Positions 10,778-22,265 are shown, counted from the stretch's first letter. The stretch: DNA of 64,000 nucleotides from Protula sp. h YS-2021 (GCA_949752745.1 OX457025.1:102031524-102095523); one strand, 5' to 3'. The notes: a model not told the origin generated them from the sequence alone. Numbers and translations: made by a program.

Positions 10778-13700
10778 ATGGCTGACAGTTCAAACTCACC
10801 ATTCCTCGGCCATGATTGCAATACAACATTTCCATCTGTGCTATTGTTCGAGTCACATACATGCACTCAAGCTGAGAAGAGAACTGTAGTGGAACGTGCT
10901 CTTGAAGAGCTTGATCGGCAGAATGAAGCAAAGAGACGAGAGATGGAACAAGATGGCATTCACATACCCAGTTCAGTCCTCTGCCATGGATACAATGTAA
11001 TATTTCCAACATAGGATGTGTTTGAGCCGCATACATGCACGCCACCTCAGGAAGAACAAATTGCAAAGAGGCAAAAGACGGGACAAGTGGGGAAAGGCAG
11101 AAGGGTTATTCGTGGTGAAAACGCGCAGGAGAAACAGCCAGACAATGGAACTGATTTACTGTTTGAAATGCGACAACAAAAGAACCATATTAAAACACAT
11201 TTGCTGGAGACCTTAAACGATGGAATGAAATAGTACATGGTAGTGCATGCCCAGAGCGCGTGAATCAATACAGACCATTTGAGAAGGAATTAAAGGTAGA
11301 GGGCATGATATTTCCGACGCCTATTACTGACATTCCAAAGTTTGAAAAGGAGAATAATATGTCCACCAACGTGTTTGGACACGAGCAAGATGTAGTTGTT
11401 CCGATACAACTTAGCCGAAACGTTAGTGCTTGAGAAATCAACTTACTTCTGATTAGCAGTGGTAGCAAAAGACATTAATGCTTGATCAAGAATTTCAGCA
11501 GACTCATGGCGTATCGATCAAAGCATGATGGAGCAGCTATTTATTGTTTCAACTGTCTTCACGGGTTTATATGGCAAGATCTTTCAGATGACCATCGTGA
11601 AGTGCGTGGTAAGCATGGAGCACAACGTATGTCATTTCCCAAGGAAACTATCACCAAGTTCAAGAATGTGGCCAAACAACAGCGAGCACCTTTTGTCATT
11701 TTATGCCGACTTTGAATGTTTCAGGCAAAACCATGAACGGGACAGATATCAGCATCATCGTCCAAACAGTTTTGCCTATGTGGTTTTCAGCCAGTACGAA
11801 ACACGCGCACCGGTCGTGTATCGAGTGGACAATGCCATGAAAATCTTTTTAGACTATATGGTCAACTAGTGTAATCATATTGTGCTTGGTTTACAGCTGC
11901 CAAAGGACATGGTGATGACACATGAGGATCAAGAGAATTTTAATAACGCCATCGATTGCTACATTTGCCACGAACCTCTAGGAGCGGATCGTGTGAGAGA
12001 TCATGACCAAATCAATGGCAAATACCGCGGAGCAGCGCATAATGAATGCAACCTTTAATTTCGACTTAGAAAGGATAAGCAGAGGGATAAAGATTTTTTT
12101 ATCACTCCTGTGTTCTTCTACAATTTGTGAGGCTATGACAGTCATCTGATCATCTAAGAAATTGGGAAATTCAAAGATGAAACGATCACAGTCATTCCCA
12201 ACACCATTTAGAAATATATTGCATTCACCACGAGCAATCTGAAATTTATGGACAGCTTTCAGTTCATGAGTACCTGTCTACAGAAGTTGGTATCCAACTT
12301 TGCAGCAGAAAGAGAATTTCTACAACATGCATAGTCACATTCACGATAGTAACCAGCAAGATTTGTTGTTGAGAAAGAAAGTGTACCTGTATGACTACGT
12401 GGACGAACCATCCAAGTTTGCTGAAACACAGCTCCCTTCAAAGGACAACTTTTACAGTCAGCTTAGCGAAGAGGGCATCAACGACGAGGATTATGCTCAT
12501 GCGCAGAAGGTGTGGGATACATTCAACTGTACCACATTCGGTGAATACCATGATCTGTACCTGAAATCAAATGTGCTGCTGCTGGCTGACGTGTTTGAAA
12601 ATTTTCGTCAAGTATGCATCAACACATACGAATTGGATCCTGCCCATTACTACACAGGGCCAGGACTGTCGTGGTATGCTATGTCAAAAGCGACAAGGGT
12701 GAAGTTGGAATTAATCACTGACATTGACATGTACCAAATGGTTGAACAAGGCTTGCGTGGAAGAATATCTGTGATCATGCACAAGTACGCGAAAGCAAAT
12801 AACCCCTACGTGTCAGATTACAATTCTGAGATGCCAAGCAACTACTTGATGTACCTGGACGTGGGATGCTATGTTAATAGCGACAAAGGTGAAGTTGGAA
12901 TTAATCAATGACATTGACATGTACCAAATGGTTGAACAAGGCTTACGTGGAGGAATATCTGTGATCATGCACAAGTACGCGAAAGCAAATAACCCCTACG
13001 TGTCAGATTACAATTCTGAGATGCCAAGCAACTACTTGATGTACCTGGACGCAAACAACCTGTATGGCAGGGCCATGTCGCAAAGCATGCCACAACGTGG
13101 ATTTATGTGGGTATGCGAGCCAGAATCTCTCGACTTCATGGATGTGGCTGAAGATGACGACATTAGGTACATTTTAGAAGTGGATTTAGAATACCCACAT
13201 TCAATCCATGATCGCCATAATCACTACCCAGTGGCACCAGAACGGAAAAGTGTCAAAGTAGGAGAATTGTCACAGTACAGTCAAAAGTTAACGAAAGATC
13301 TGAACATGAAAGATAAACCTAGTGAAAAGCTCATTCCTAACCTATGCAACAAGGAGAAATATGTGCTTCATTATAGGAATTTCAGCAGTAAGTCTCACTG
13401 GGGTTGAAAGTCACCAAAGTACATCGTGCTATCATGTTTGAACAGAGCAAATGGTTGGCGAAATACATTACATTGAACGCGGAAAAGAGAAAATTGGCCA
13501 AGAATCCGTTTGAGAAAGACTTTTTCAAGCTGATGAATAATTCTGTGTTTGGCAAAACCGTGGAAAATGTGAGACAGCGAATCAATGTTGAACTTGTTCA
13601 CAAAGAAAAGCGATTCAGGGATCTCGTGGCCAAACCTTCTTTTTACAAATTTAGAATTTTCAACGAAGATTTGACTGCCGTACATTTACGCAAAGAGGAT

Positions 13701-14285
13701 TTGCTTCTGGATAAACCCATTCAAGTTGGTTGCACTATTCTCGACCTCAGCAAAGTGCTTATGTTTGACTTTCATTACAATTACATCATGGTCAAGTATC
13801 CCAACGTCAAGTTGTTGTTCAGCGACACCAACAGTCTATGTTATGACATAGAAACGGAAGATATCTACAAGGATATGCATCAAGATGCTGACTTGTTTGA
13901 CACAAGTGACTTTCCGCCAGATCATTTCCTACATTCCAACGCAAACAAAAAAGTGCTTGGGAAAACGAAGGATGAGACGGCAGGCATCCCCAATGAAGAG
14001 TTTGTTGGACTTAGACCGAAAACGTTCAGTTTAATGTGTGGTGGGGAAGAAAAACATACGGCCAAAGGCATCATTCGAGCTTGTCAAAGACGCGTGAAAC
14101 ATGTGCAGTATAGAGACAGTGTGCTCAACCAAACTCAAACGACAGCTACAGGACACATTATTCAAAATCATGACCACCAGCTTTTCTCGGAGAAGTTGAA
14201 GAAAGTAGCCCTCCCAATATGATGACAAGCGGTACGTGCTGAATGATGGTTATTCCATCTTAGCACATGCACATTACAATACGAC
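10778..14285 (+). mobile_element. Broken protein-primed family B DNA polymerase of Polinton/Maverick type
   Basis: These polymerases replicate large self-synthesising DNA transposons and related viruses from a terminal protein primer. Recognisable pieces in order: two C2H2-like units (about 10820-11040); a zinc-finger/linker piece (11490-11700); exonuclease motif I (YADFECF, near 11703); a Cys/His knuckle (CYICHEPLGADRVRDH then KYRGAAHNECNL, about 11950-12055); thumb/TPR-type segments (12300-12850); motif A (YLDANNLYG, about 13042); motif B (KLMNNSVFGKTVEN, about 13528); motif C as SDTNSL (about 13822); and the conserved tail DDKRYVLNDG (about 14222). It is dead: there are stops near 11015, 11433, 11478, 12057 and 12129, frameshifts near 11240, 11700, 13385 and 14219, an internal duplication, and the second catalytic Asp of motif C is Asn. 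No integrase, ATPase, protease or capsid genes and no TIRs were seen, so this is a fragment or a derivative element. Confidence 0.85.
12677..13053 (+). repeat. 190-bp tandem duplication inside the polymerase relic
   Basis: The segment from about 12677 to 12860 recurs at about 12868-13052 with only a few differences. It covers the residues just before motif A (MYQMVEQGLRG... to YLD). The copies are near-identical, so the duplication is recent relative to the other damage. Confidence 0.88.
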
Positions 14286-14287
14286 AT

Positions 14288-14295
14288 TATAAAAG
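14288..14295 (+). promoter_or_regulatory. TATA box of the PC4-like ORF
   Basis: TATAAAAG followed by GGGGA, 55 bases upstream of the ATG at 14350. That spacing places a start site at about 14318, between the end of the polymerase frame and the next ORF. Confidence 0.5.
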
Positions 14296-14349
14296 GGGGA
14301 GACACTTCAACTTAAGAGTTATTTGAGGTGCGTACACTAAAGCGTTAAC

Positions 14350-14698
14350 ATGGAAGTCACAAGTCGTAAGAGATCTGCAACTGATATGGATACTCTTGCT
14401 GATACAGTCAAGAGCTTAAAAGTAAAAAATACCACAATCACCATCAAGAAAGTGAAAGTAGAGACGACATCGCCACCACAGTCGTGGCAGGGAATGCTCT
14501 CTCTAGGAAATGGAAATTACATTAAAGGCAGGGCAATGAATGAGTGGTGAACATTCGCAAGTACTTGAGGGATGAGGGGACTGGAAGAAACCATCCTACG
14601 AAAAAGGGTATTTTGCTGACAATATCTGAATGGAAAATGTTGAAGAAGCAGGTAATAGAAGTGGATAAAAGGTTTCAAAGACAACGAGACACTTCATA
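14350..14698 (+). pseudogene. PC4/p15 transcriptional coactivator-like ORF, frameshifted
   Basis: The first frame (66 codons, 14350-14550) has a Ser/Lys-rich head, then a SLGNGNYIKGRAMNEW segment like the first strands of the PC4 single-strand DNA-binding domain. A one-base loss at about 14548 breaks it. The next frame continues with VNIRKYLRDEGTGRNHPTKK and ILLTISEWKMLKKQ, the remaining strands and helix of the fold. PC4-like proteins bind single-stranded DNA and modulate transcription or replication. Its position right after the polymerase and behind its own TATA box suggests one element. The homology is judged by motif pattern only. Confidence 0.6.
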
Positions 14699-14717
14699 AA
14701 GTGTGCGTACTGTCATC

Positions 14718-15180
14718 ATGAATGCATTAGTGTTTAACGGTGGTACTTATTTCGCCTTGAATGACTTGAATGAAGTTATTATGAACTCTGAGTATCGGTT
14801 TAAACTTAAAGTGTGGAAACACTTTAAAAACATACCGTTGAATCCTGGGTTTAAACGCAAACTTGAAAATAATGTTGAAGTGTTAGTGATTGGACATGAT
14901 TCTGACATACGTGTTAGATTCTGGAAAAACCTTTTACAGGATTATTCAGAGGATTATAATGGAGTTGTGCCAGATACTCAATTTACAGCATTAATTGACT
15001 TTGATATGAAGAAATGGCGAACAGTCTTACGATTCCTAGAGATAATGCAGCATCTGCTCTTCGCCATCATCTGAGCATAAAAATGCCTTCGCAGACAAGG
15101 AGACAGCTCTTAGTTGATCTGACTGTTGAACAAGGTGGAAGACTTTTCATCGGATTAAGAACCCATTACAGATGGTTTCT
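14718..15180 (+). pseudogene. Unrecognised element ORF, frameshifted
   Basis: An ATG at 14718 opens a frame to 15074 with charged, strand-rich sequence (DIRVRFWKNLLQDYSEDY; DMKKWRTVL). From about 15030 the better continuation is in another frame (IPRDNAASALRHHL, then MPSQTRRQLLVDLTVEQGG) to about 15180. I do not recognise the family. The '...W..LL..' ending and the next ORF have a similar layout, perhaps distant PC4-like relatives. Confidence 0.45.
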
Positions 15181-15480
15181 CATATATATATGAGAAACTT
15201 ATGTGATGACATTGTGCTGAGACATTTTAGAAACTATATCATATTATCGCTTGATGAACAATCTGTGTTGAAGGACCATCCAGAGAAGCTGAGGATACCT
15301 GGCTTTATCCTTATACTCTCAAATGATTTTGAAGTGCGCGTGACTGAAAACTGCCTGGACGTGTTTATAAAATTTTGCCAATATGACGAGTTTACACAAC
15401 GCTATGACTACATCACCCTCAACACAGTGGAATGGTACGCTCTGTTACAAGCATTGGATTGGGAAGAACCTGACACTTGA
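15172..15480 (+). CDS. Unrecognised small ORF of the element
   Basis: 102 codons with segments FILILSNDFEVRV and YITLNTVEWYALLQALDWEE. It follows the previous ORF with a slight overlap. The layout (paired strands, then an EW..LL helix) weakly recalls the upstream ORF and PC4. The frame is intact. The first Met could instead be the second one (MRNLCDD, near 15191). Function unknown. Confidence 0.4.
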   Translation: MVSHIYMRNLCDDIVLRHFRNYIILSLDEQSVLKDHPEKLRIPGFILILSNDFEVRVTENCLDVFIKFCQYDEFTQRYDYITLNTVEWYALLQALDWEEPDT

Positions 15481-15730
15481 ATTCAAAGAGGACTTGAAAG
15501 TGCATTGAGCTGAAATATCCCATGTGAGGGTTTATGGACATGAACTGAAAATGTTTAAAATAGTAAAGTTTGATAATGTGAGTTATGTAAGTTTTCATAA
15601 CATTTATGATACTTATGTCAATTTAAGTTCTTGTAAGTGGACTAATATGTTACATGTATTAACCTAATATGTATTTGAAATATTTTTGTTTTAGCATAAT
15701 TATGCATAAGTGTAAATATTTGTAATATTC

Positions 15731-15736
15731 AATAAA
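15731..15736 (+). terminator. Polyadenylation signal AATAAA (plus strand)
   Basis: AATAAA within an A-rich stretch 250 bases after the last plus-strand ORF of the element. It faces the minus-strand signal at 15967. Confidence 0.5.
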
Positions 15737-15966
15737 ATAAAAAAAACACATATGATGCTTTTCAACTTTTTATTTTTCTCATTCAATGCTTCATGATAAT
15801 ACATGATATATGATATATGGCTTACGGATGAATTAACACCGCACCAGGGACTTTGGCTCTTCCGACTTCATATGTTTAACATCAAAAGCAAGACATATAT
15901 TAATGCACTTAAATACACAACGCTTACGTTAATAAAATGTTACAACATATGTTGATTTATAAAGTC

Positions 15967-15972
15967 TTTATT
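15967..15972 (-). terminator. Polyadenylation signal AATAAA (minus strand)
   Basis: TTTATT on the plus strand, about 20 bases beyond the stop of the minus-strand acidic ORF. Two convergent transcription units are implied. Confidence 0.45.
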
Positions 15973-15993
15973 ATAAAGTTTAGTCAAATAAGT

Positions 15994-16624
15994 CTATTTT
16001 TCTTCATCTGTTTCACTCTGTTGCACCTCACTGTCCATGAAACTTTCTTCATCACTGCTGCCATGCTCCTCCTCCTTATCTAGTAGCTCTTCAAAGAATG
16101 CATTGATTTTACTTATAGCCGTCTTTAATGCCTTTGAATACCCATAATGTTTTTCATCAACAAAGTAATTGAAGTACTCTAAAATTATTTGATAATGTTG
16201 GCTTTGTTCTAGACGTTGGGTATATTTGAAGAGCCTCATAAACAGTTGTTTTAATCGGCGTTTATAAACGGATCGAAGGTCATTACTTGCTCCTTCACGC
16301 GCATCTTCAAGTCCTTGTTCTTCATATTCTAAAACCTTTTCTTGAAATGTGTCATCATTGCCGTCGTAGACTTCTTGAACCATATCATGCCAAACAGAGT
16401 CTATTTCTGACTCACTGTCAGAACTGCTTTCAGAACTGCTGTCATCGGCATCCTCACTGCTCTATATGCGTGGCTAAAGCTTCTTCGCCGTTGTATAATG
16501 CACCATGTACTGTACAAGCATGTGCATCAATTTCATCCATATTGACTGTTTGACGTTTAATAGAAGATTCGTCTAAACTTTCCGTGAAAGGTGTTTTATA
16601 GGGTTTTCCATATGGATCTCCCAT
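15994..16624 (-). pseudogene. Acidic protein ORF of the element, minus strand, broken once
   Basis: The upstream piece starts at an ATG at 16624 and runs 56 codons to a stop at 16454 (segments GDPYGKPYKTPF and MDEIDAHACTVHGALYNGEE). A frameshift near 16460 leads into the downstream piece (Ser/Asp/Glu-rich, SSSESSSDSESEIDSVW), which continues in the frame ending at 15994 with a helical middle (YKRRLKQLFMRLFKYTQ) and an acidic tail (EEEHGSSDEES). I do not recognise the family. Opposed orientation and closeness suggest it belongs to the polymerase element. Confidence 0.5.
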
Positions 16625-16756
16625 TCTTCTGAAGTGTGAGCATCCTTTAAGCGTCTATTAAGACTTTGTGCCCAATTGTAAGATTTCAAACAAATGCTGC
16701 ATTTATACATCCTTTTGGATCAACATACACTTTTCAAATGTTGAAAAAGTCTTTAA

Positions 16757-16872
16757 CCATAGCTTTATATACGACGATAACAACTTGTTAAACAACATGT
16801 TGAATATTTTCAACAACATGTTGAACAACATGTTAAACATGTTCAACAACACGTTGAACAACATGTTAATAC
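16757..16872. repeat. Array of AACAACATGTTG palindromes
   Basis: Six or so variants of AACAACATGTTGAA in both senses, each itself palindromic around CATGTTG/CAACATG. The stretch could fold back on itself in several registers. Confidence 0.75.
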
Positions 16873-16919
16873 CTTGATGTAATACATAATACCATGGTGT
16901 AATATGTTACAAAAATAAT

Positions 16920-17090
16920 TTGAACATGTCTTTGAATGGGCTGCTCAATGAACATATGTTTGAATTGGCTTGCCATTCGAGCTCATGTTTGAATGAGCTG
17001 GCCATTCGAGCACAACTTGTGAATGGGCTGGCCATTTGAGCACACCTTGTGAATGGGCTGGCCATTTGAGCACACCTTGTGAATGTTTTG
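16920..17090. repeat. 30-bp tandem repeat, about 5 copies
   Basis: The unit contains GAATGGGCTGGCCATTTGAG and CACACCTTGT. Left copies are more diverged. Confidence 0.85.
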
Positions 17091-17164
17091 AATTGTATTT
17101 CACGAATACATTGGTGATCATTTATATTTAAGGAAGTTTCTATACTGATTTGTTTTATTTAATA

Positions 17165-17450
17165 CGGCCTATACCGCACACTTCCATGTCAAGAACACGC
17201 ATAGTAACAAATCGGTACATGAGTGGACCCTTTGGGTCCAGGCCGCACACTCCCGAGTCATGGACACGCATGGTAACTAGTTGGTATGCGAGTGGCCCCT
17301 CTTGGACCTAGATCGCACACTCCCAAGTCATGAACACGCATGGTAACAAGTTGGTACGTGAGTGTCCCCGGGTCCAGATCGCACACACCAAAGTCATGAA
17401 CACGCATGGTAACCAGTTGGTACGTGAGTGTCCCCCCATGGGTCTAGACC
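17165..17450. repeat. Array of the dispersed 'GTAACCAGTTGG' repeat
   Basis: Four units of about 60 bp: GCACACTCCC, AGTCATGAACACGCATGG, TAACCAGTTGGTACGTGAGTG, then a C-run and GGGTC(C/T)AGA. Relatives occur at 7.15, 10.04-10.30 and 27.85 kb. Confidence 0.85.
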
Positions 17451-18540
17451 GGATTCCCCTTCCTCCGGTGAAACCACCTGTGAGATAATCAAATTACGTT
17501 ACTCTGGGTTAAAGTTTATAATATTGTGACAACATATCACATATTAAATGAACCACCTCGGGTACAGGAAAAACGTGTAATGTGGATACCCATTTTTTTT
17601 TTCAAATTTGTAGAATGCTTACGGTTGTTGACTTTTGAGTGCTGTTAAATTTGTTAATCCAATATTAATTCACTACCAAACTTTTAGGTTAATCATTGTA
17701 AACCACCCAGCAAACATCCAACGTCTCTTTCGGGAGGGGGTTGTAAAATGGTTGTTATTTGGCAAAGACGTCAATACAACCAAATTTGAACTTTTGAAGC
17801 GTCGTAGAAATGCCTAATTTGGTTGCAATGTATATGACTTGAAACCAACGCCATTCCGAGGTCCTTTTCCGATATTTTCCAAAATAATCAATCAATAATC
17901 ATTAATTTCTATTATAAAAGTTATAACTTTGTTTGTAAGTAAGTTATCTGTCCCTGTCTTCGGAGATTTGGTGACGAGTGAGGGGGAGGACAGTGCGTTA
18001 CTTAAGCCATAGTGAGGTTTCGATTGAGATTCTGGGAGGTGATGAGCGAGGCGTTCCCACTAGACGAGGCAATATGGGTTAAGATGACGTCGTATGATAT
18101 GTTACGGTGACAACTCTAACAAGTAAACGTTTCGGTGTACAGCTGAGCACAACAATATACAATTGTGATAGCTAGGAGGGTGGAATGCGGTTTTGTTCAC
18201 CCGAGGCTTAGTCTCGTGTAGCATTCCTGCCCGAGTCATAAGACATTTTTGCACAAAATATACTGAAAGACTAAAGACAGTTAACAACAAAAGATTGAAT
18301 AACTTCGTTATTTTTCAATTTTTAATGTCATATTTGGATCAGTAAGTTGGAATCTATCGATGCACCTTCTTGCAATGTTTTGATTATGTATGAATTATGA
18401 ATTTAAAGATGTTGGGGTTACATGTTGCCCTATCGCATTTTATTGGACCTGAGGCCCAAACTGTTTTCAGTCATTTCCTAATTCTATTTCAATAGTGGAC
18501 ATTTACGCGGATACGTGAACATAGTGAACGGTTTCGAAAA
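17451..18540. other. Sequence between the dispersed repeat array and the Tc1 relic
   Basis: No gene or clear repeat seen. Confidence 0.45.
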
Positions 18541-18549
18541 AGGCACAGA

Positions 18550-19560
18550 AAAATGCTACGAGTGCCGCTAAAACTTCTCGACCAGGCTATAGGCATGTTG
18601 GCTGCAGGTGCTTCGATGCAAGTGATTGCTAGATGCTTTGGTTGCAGCAGAATTGCAATTTTTAAACTGTAGAGACGTTATCTTGAGACCAGGAGCATTG
18701 TAGATAGACCACATTCGCTTGTGTCATATTCGCGATTGCTTTCGGACAGCCACCATGAAGGCTGCGGAAACACTGAGGCGAGAGAACAATCGGATTAGCC
18801 CCAAAAAAGTCATTAGACGCCAACGCGAATATGATATCAGCACGTTTCGGCGTTACCGCGAAAGGTTCTGAACGATCGAAGAAGTCGAAATCGAATGAAT
18901 TAGGCAAATAGCAGCCGTAGACCAGCGTGGAGGAACAATGAGTGGCGTCGTGTAATGTTCAGCGAAGAGTCCCGGTTCCAACCGTAACGTTCAAGTGGCC
19001 GCGAGTGGTCTACAGGAGGCGCGGACAGAGATACGCCGGAAATTCGACAGGTTGATCTATTTGGAGGTGGCTCAGTTATGGTGTGGGCGCCATAAAGTTC
19101 GACTGGCGCTCGCAGCTGATCGTTATTGATAGGAATGTAACGACTAATCGGTATAGAAACACTGTACTCAGCTAGCAGGTGACCCCACATGTGCAACAAC
19201 ATCGCGGCACCATATTCATGCAGGATAATAAGAGATCGCACGTGGTACAAGTGTGTCAGGATTTCTGGGGGCGAACAATGTGCTAGTGACAGATTAGCCG
19301 GCGCATAGTCCGGATATAAACCCAGTTGAACATATGTGGGATCACCTAGATCGAAGAGTACGATTCAGAACCCGCTTCCACAAACCCACACAAAACTGAG
19401 GCAGGCTCTCTTAGAGGAATGGCATCGATTCCCTCAGTTTCGCACAAATCGATTGGTCATGTTGACGACTTGTCGAATTCAAGCTCTGTGTCAAGCTAAA
19501 GGACGACACACGCTATTTCCTGGACTTTGTGACTTACAATTCTGTGTACGGCAAAAATGC
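18550..19560 (+). mobile_element. Decayed Tc1-type transposase
   Basis: Pieces in several frames, in order: an HTH (AIGMLAAGASMQVIARCFGC), VDRPHS, MFSEESRF around the first catalytic Asp position (Asp now Glu), FGGGSVMVWA, QDNKRSHVVQ in place of the DNARPH block, then INPVEHMWDHLDRRVR around the third catalytic acid, and a C-terminal RCQA-like segment. Stops and frameshifts are frequent. This family cuts and pastes DNA at TA sites. I could not define the inverted repeats. Confidence 0.82.
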
Positions 19561-19569
19561 GACTTGCGT

Positions 19570-20055
19570 ATTCTTTAGGTTGTGTTTTTTTGTTAAGGTG
19601 TGCAGTGCAGAGAAATTCTTCGCTGTTTTAAACTGAAGAGTTTATGTGAAACTTTCACTGTTGCGACTGTCACGAAAATTAGATAATTAATTGAAGAAAT
19701 ATCAAACTTAGAATCCCAATGTTAACTTTCTTAAGTCTTTCAGCATATATGTGAGATACAAATATCGGTTCTCTCTTTCTATGCCTTAACAGTCCATACC
19801 TTGAATACTTTGCATGCTCAAAATAATTACTCAAAATGTTGGCTATTACACGAGTCCACCACTGGTGCTGAAAAGAAGTACAGTCCAACACCTGAAACCC
19901 TTCGCCAAAATTAAGTGGTCCTACTTTTGAGGTGGTCCTTTTTTGTGAGGTGGTCCCAACCTTAAATTTCCCATCATTTTCCTATTAAATTTCAAAATAT
20001 GCAGATTTCATAATGCGTGGAATGTATGTATGCTACCGTTTTTTCTCTTGATTAG
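19570..20055. other. Sequence before the second terminal exon
   Basis: No exon-like sequence recognised, apart from a pyrimidine-rich acceptor region just before 20056. It contains several 'ggtggtcc' phrases near 19915-19950. Confidence 0.4.
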
Positions 20056-20382
20056 GATGAATACGATGAACTACGACGTGAACAAACGACGGTTAACAAG
20101 TTTCTTTCCATCATAGAGAAATCCCCAGTACAGTCATGCAAAGACAAAGACTGGTCGACATATATACCCTGTGACGAACTAGTCGCTGCCATAGCGATAG
20201 ATAACAGCATTGTGACGTCATCAATAACTGCCTTCGCTACCATCGAACGTTATGGAGAATACACGCGTGGGCAAATGGTTATAGACTGGAGGGAACTTAT
20301 GGGAAAATCACACAATGTTAAGGTAGTCATAGCTTTGAATAAGGTCACATACAAAAGCATGTTGCTCAAATCCGTTTCCTAA
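20056..20382 (+). CDS. Second nucleoside hydrolase terminal exon (alternative exon or paralogue remnant)
   Basis: It runs from acceptor cttgattag to TAA at 20380 and encodes 108 residues starting in phase 0, exactly like the exon at 9548. The two align along their length: YIPCDELVAAIAID with YITADQILLAIAV, and TRGQMVIDWRELMGKSHNVKVVIAL with the corresponding end of copy 1. Here the C-terminal pair is Cys-Asp, the form known in group III nucleoside hydrolases of animals. The frame is intact although the two copies are clearly diverged at protein level. No copies of exons 1-4 were seen between 9.9 and 20 kb. It could be spliced to exon 4 as an alternative end, or be the last exon of a paralogue whose front was lost to transposon insertions. 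Confidence 0.75.
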   Translation, partial: DEYDELRREQTTVNKFLSIIEKSPVQSCKDKDWSTYIPCDELVAAIAIDNSIVTSSITAFATIERYGEYTRGQMVIDWRELMGKSHNVKVVIALNKVTYKSMLLKSVS

Positions 20383-20929
20383 CCTGTCTTATTTAATCTG
20401 CTAAAATTACAGAAAATGCCACTGTCTGTGTTATTAGAGAAGGAACGACATAACGAATAGATGTGCCCACTATTTATTAGTTAATAGGAACTTGTTTAGA
20501 ATTAAAGGGATTGAAATTTTTTTATTATTATTGCTGGAGCTCAGTTACGATATTGTTGGTAAGGAATCAGCCGTTCAGTTTTCTCATTATACAGAAGCAG
20601 GCGTTTTTGTATTAACTTTAATATAAAGCATATGTACACGAAAATTTTGTGTTTGTAAAAGGGATAATTAGAGGTCGCACAAAACGTGTAAAACAATCAA
20701 ATCGCGATCGTAGCAATGTTGGTCATATGCAATGTTTTTCTTTTGTGCTTTGGACGAGTACTTCACTGCCTGTAAGTTACAAGCTTTTCAAAGCTTCAAA
20801 ACAAAACTATAACAAAATTGATTAAAATGGTTGTGCTGGGATAGGTTTATTGCTTTCATTTTAAAATCTTGGTATTGTGATCACTGTTGAGGTGTCCTGC
20901 AACCAACTCTCCGATTTGTATCTATCTGC

Positions 20930-21190
20930 TATGGTAGATAGGCAACTACATATAGTAATGACAGAAAATTTCATATGGTAATGACAGCAACTACATATGG
21001 TAATGACAGAAAACTACGCATCATAATAATAGGAAACTGCACATGGTAATGACAGGATTCTACGTATGGTAATGACAGCACATGTGGTAATGACAGGCAA
21101 CTACATATGGTAATGACAGGAAACTACATATGATAATAATAGGAAACTGCACATGAAACTACATATGGTATGACAGACAGCTACCTATAA
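20930..21190. repeat. Imperfect ~28-bp tandem repeat (CATATGGTAATGACAG)
   Basis: About nine irregular copies of AACTACATATGGTAATGACAG with spacing of 20-30 bases. A simple intergenic repeat. Confidence 0.8.
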
Positions 21191-22260
21191 ACTCTACGTA
21201 AGCCTTTACTGCAGATATATGCCTTTTGAACTTTACCATATAATATGAAGCACAATACATGCCAAACAGGTACATGCGCTGTAAACATCTACGACATAAG
21301 CTAGATTAGACAGTCCATCAGAGAGCGCAGATGTAATATATCCACAGGATACTCCTGTAAAACCCCCACTGATTTTACATTTAAATAACAATAATAATAT
21401 TAGTAATAATAACATAAAATTTTATATGCACTTAACGTAAAATCACTCACATCACACATGCGATGCCGCTTGACTACTATACTCAAGGACGGTCCTGGTA
21501 TTTCCAACATCAAAAAAATTAACGAACGATATTATTCCAATCAAAGGATAAGTTTTTAAGTGCATGGCTCAAAGCTTCTGATTGAAATTTTTACAAAAAC
21601 ATAGTTATGTGATTAAGGCATTACAAAAACATAGTTATGTGATTAAGGCATTACGGGAATGGATAAACATCGATTTGTTGGATGCACTGGTTGATTAAGT
21701 CATTGTACCAATGGACAATCATCAGTGCTAAACTTGATTTCTAAATGTATAATTAAGAAAAGAAGGTGTAAGCTTTTGTTTAAATATAACATTTTTATTT
21801 GGACAATTCAGCGTTATGGGGTTACATTGTCTAAAAGAGGCTATTTTTACCACACACCGATTGACAAAATAATTATTAAATAACGTAAAGGATTAAAATG
21901 ATAAAGCAACAGAATAGTCTGTAGAATGATGCTGCTTGTTGCAAAGAAGAACAGAAATAATTAGCATTGAAAGCCATTGAAGTACTGACGTCATATCCCT
22001 TCCTTGATAATATAACAGGTCATCAAAAAATCAAGGAGCCGTCTGATTTCTCCAAAGAATATCCAAACAAAGTTCGAAGTCGCTACAATTTTCTTTTTTC
22101 GAGGTATTTTGCACACAAAATTTTGTTAAAACTATATAGTATTTTACGTAATGACGTCATATGTCGTATTCGTCTCGTCCGTACTTTGCCCTTTTAAAAA
22201 TTTGATGCAATCTTTCGGACCTACCAGGCAACAATACACCCAAGTTTGAACTTTCTCTGA
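21191..22260. other. Intergenic sequence
   Basis: A short direct repeat (acaaaaacatagttatgtga twice, near 21592-21650) is all I see. No gene. Confidence 0.45.
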
Positions 22261-22265
22261 CATAC

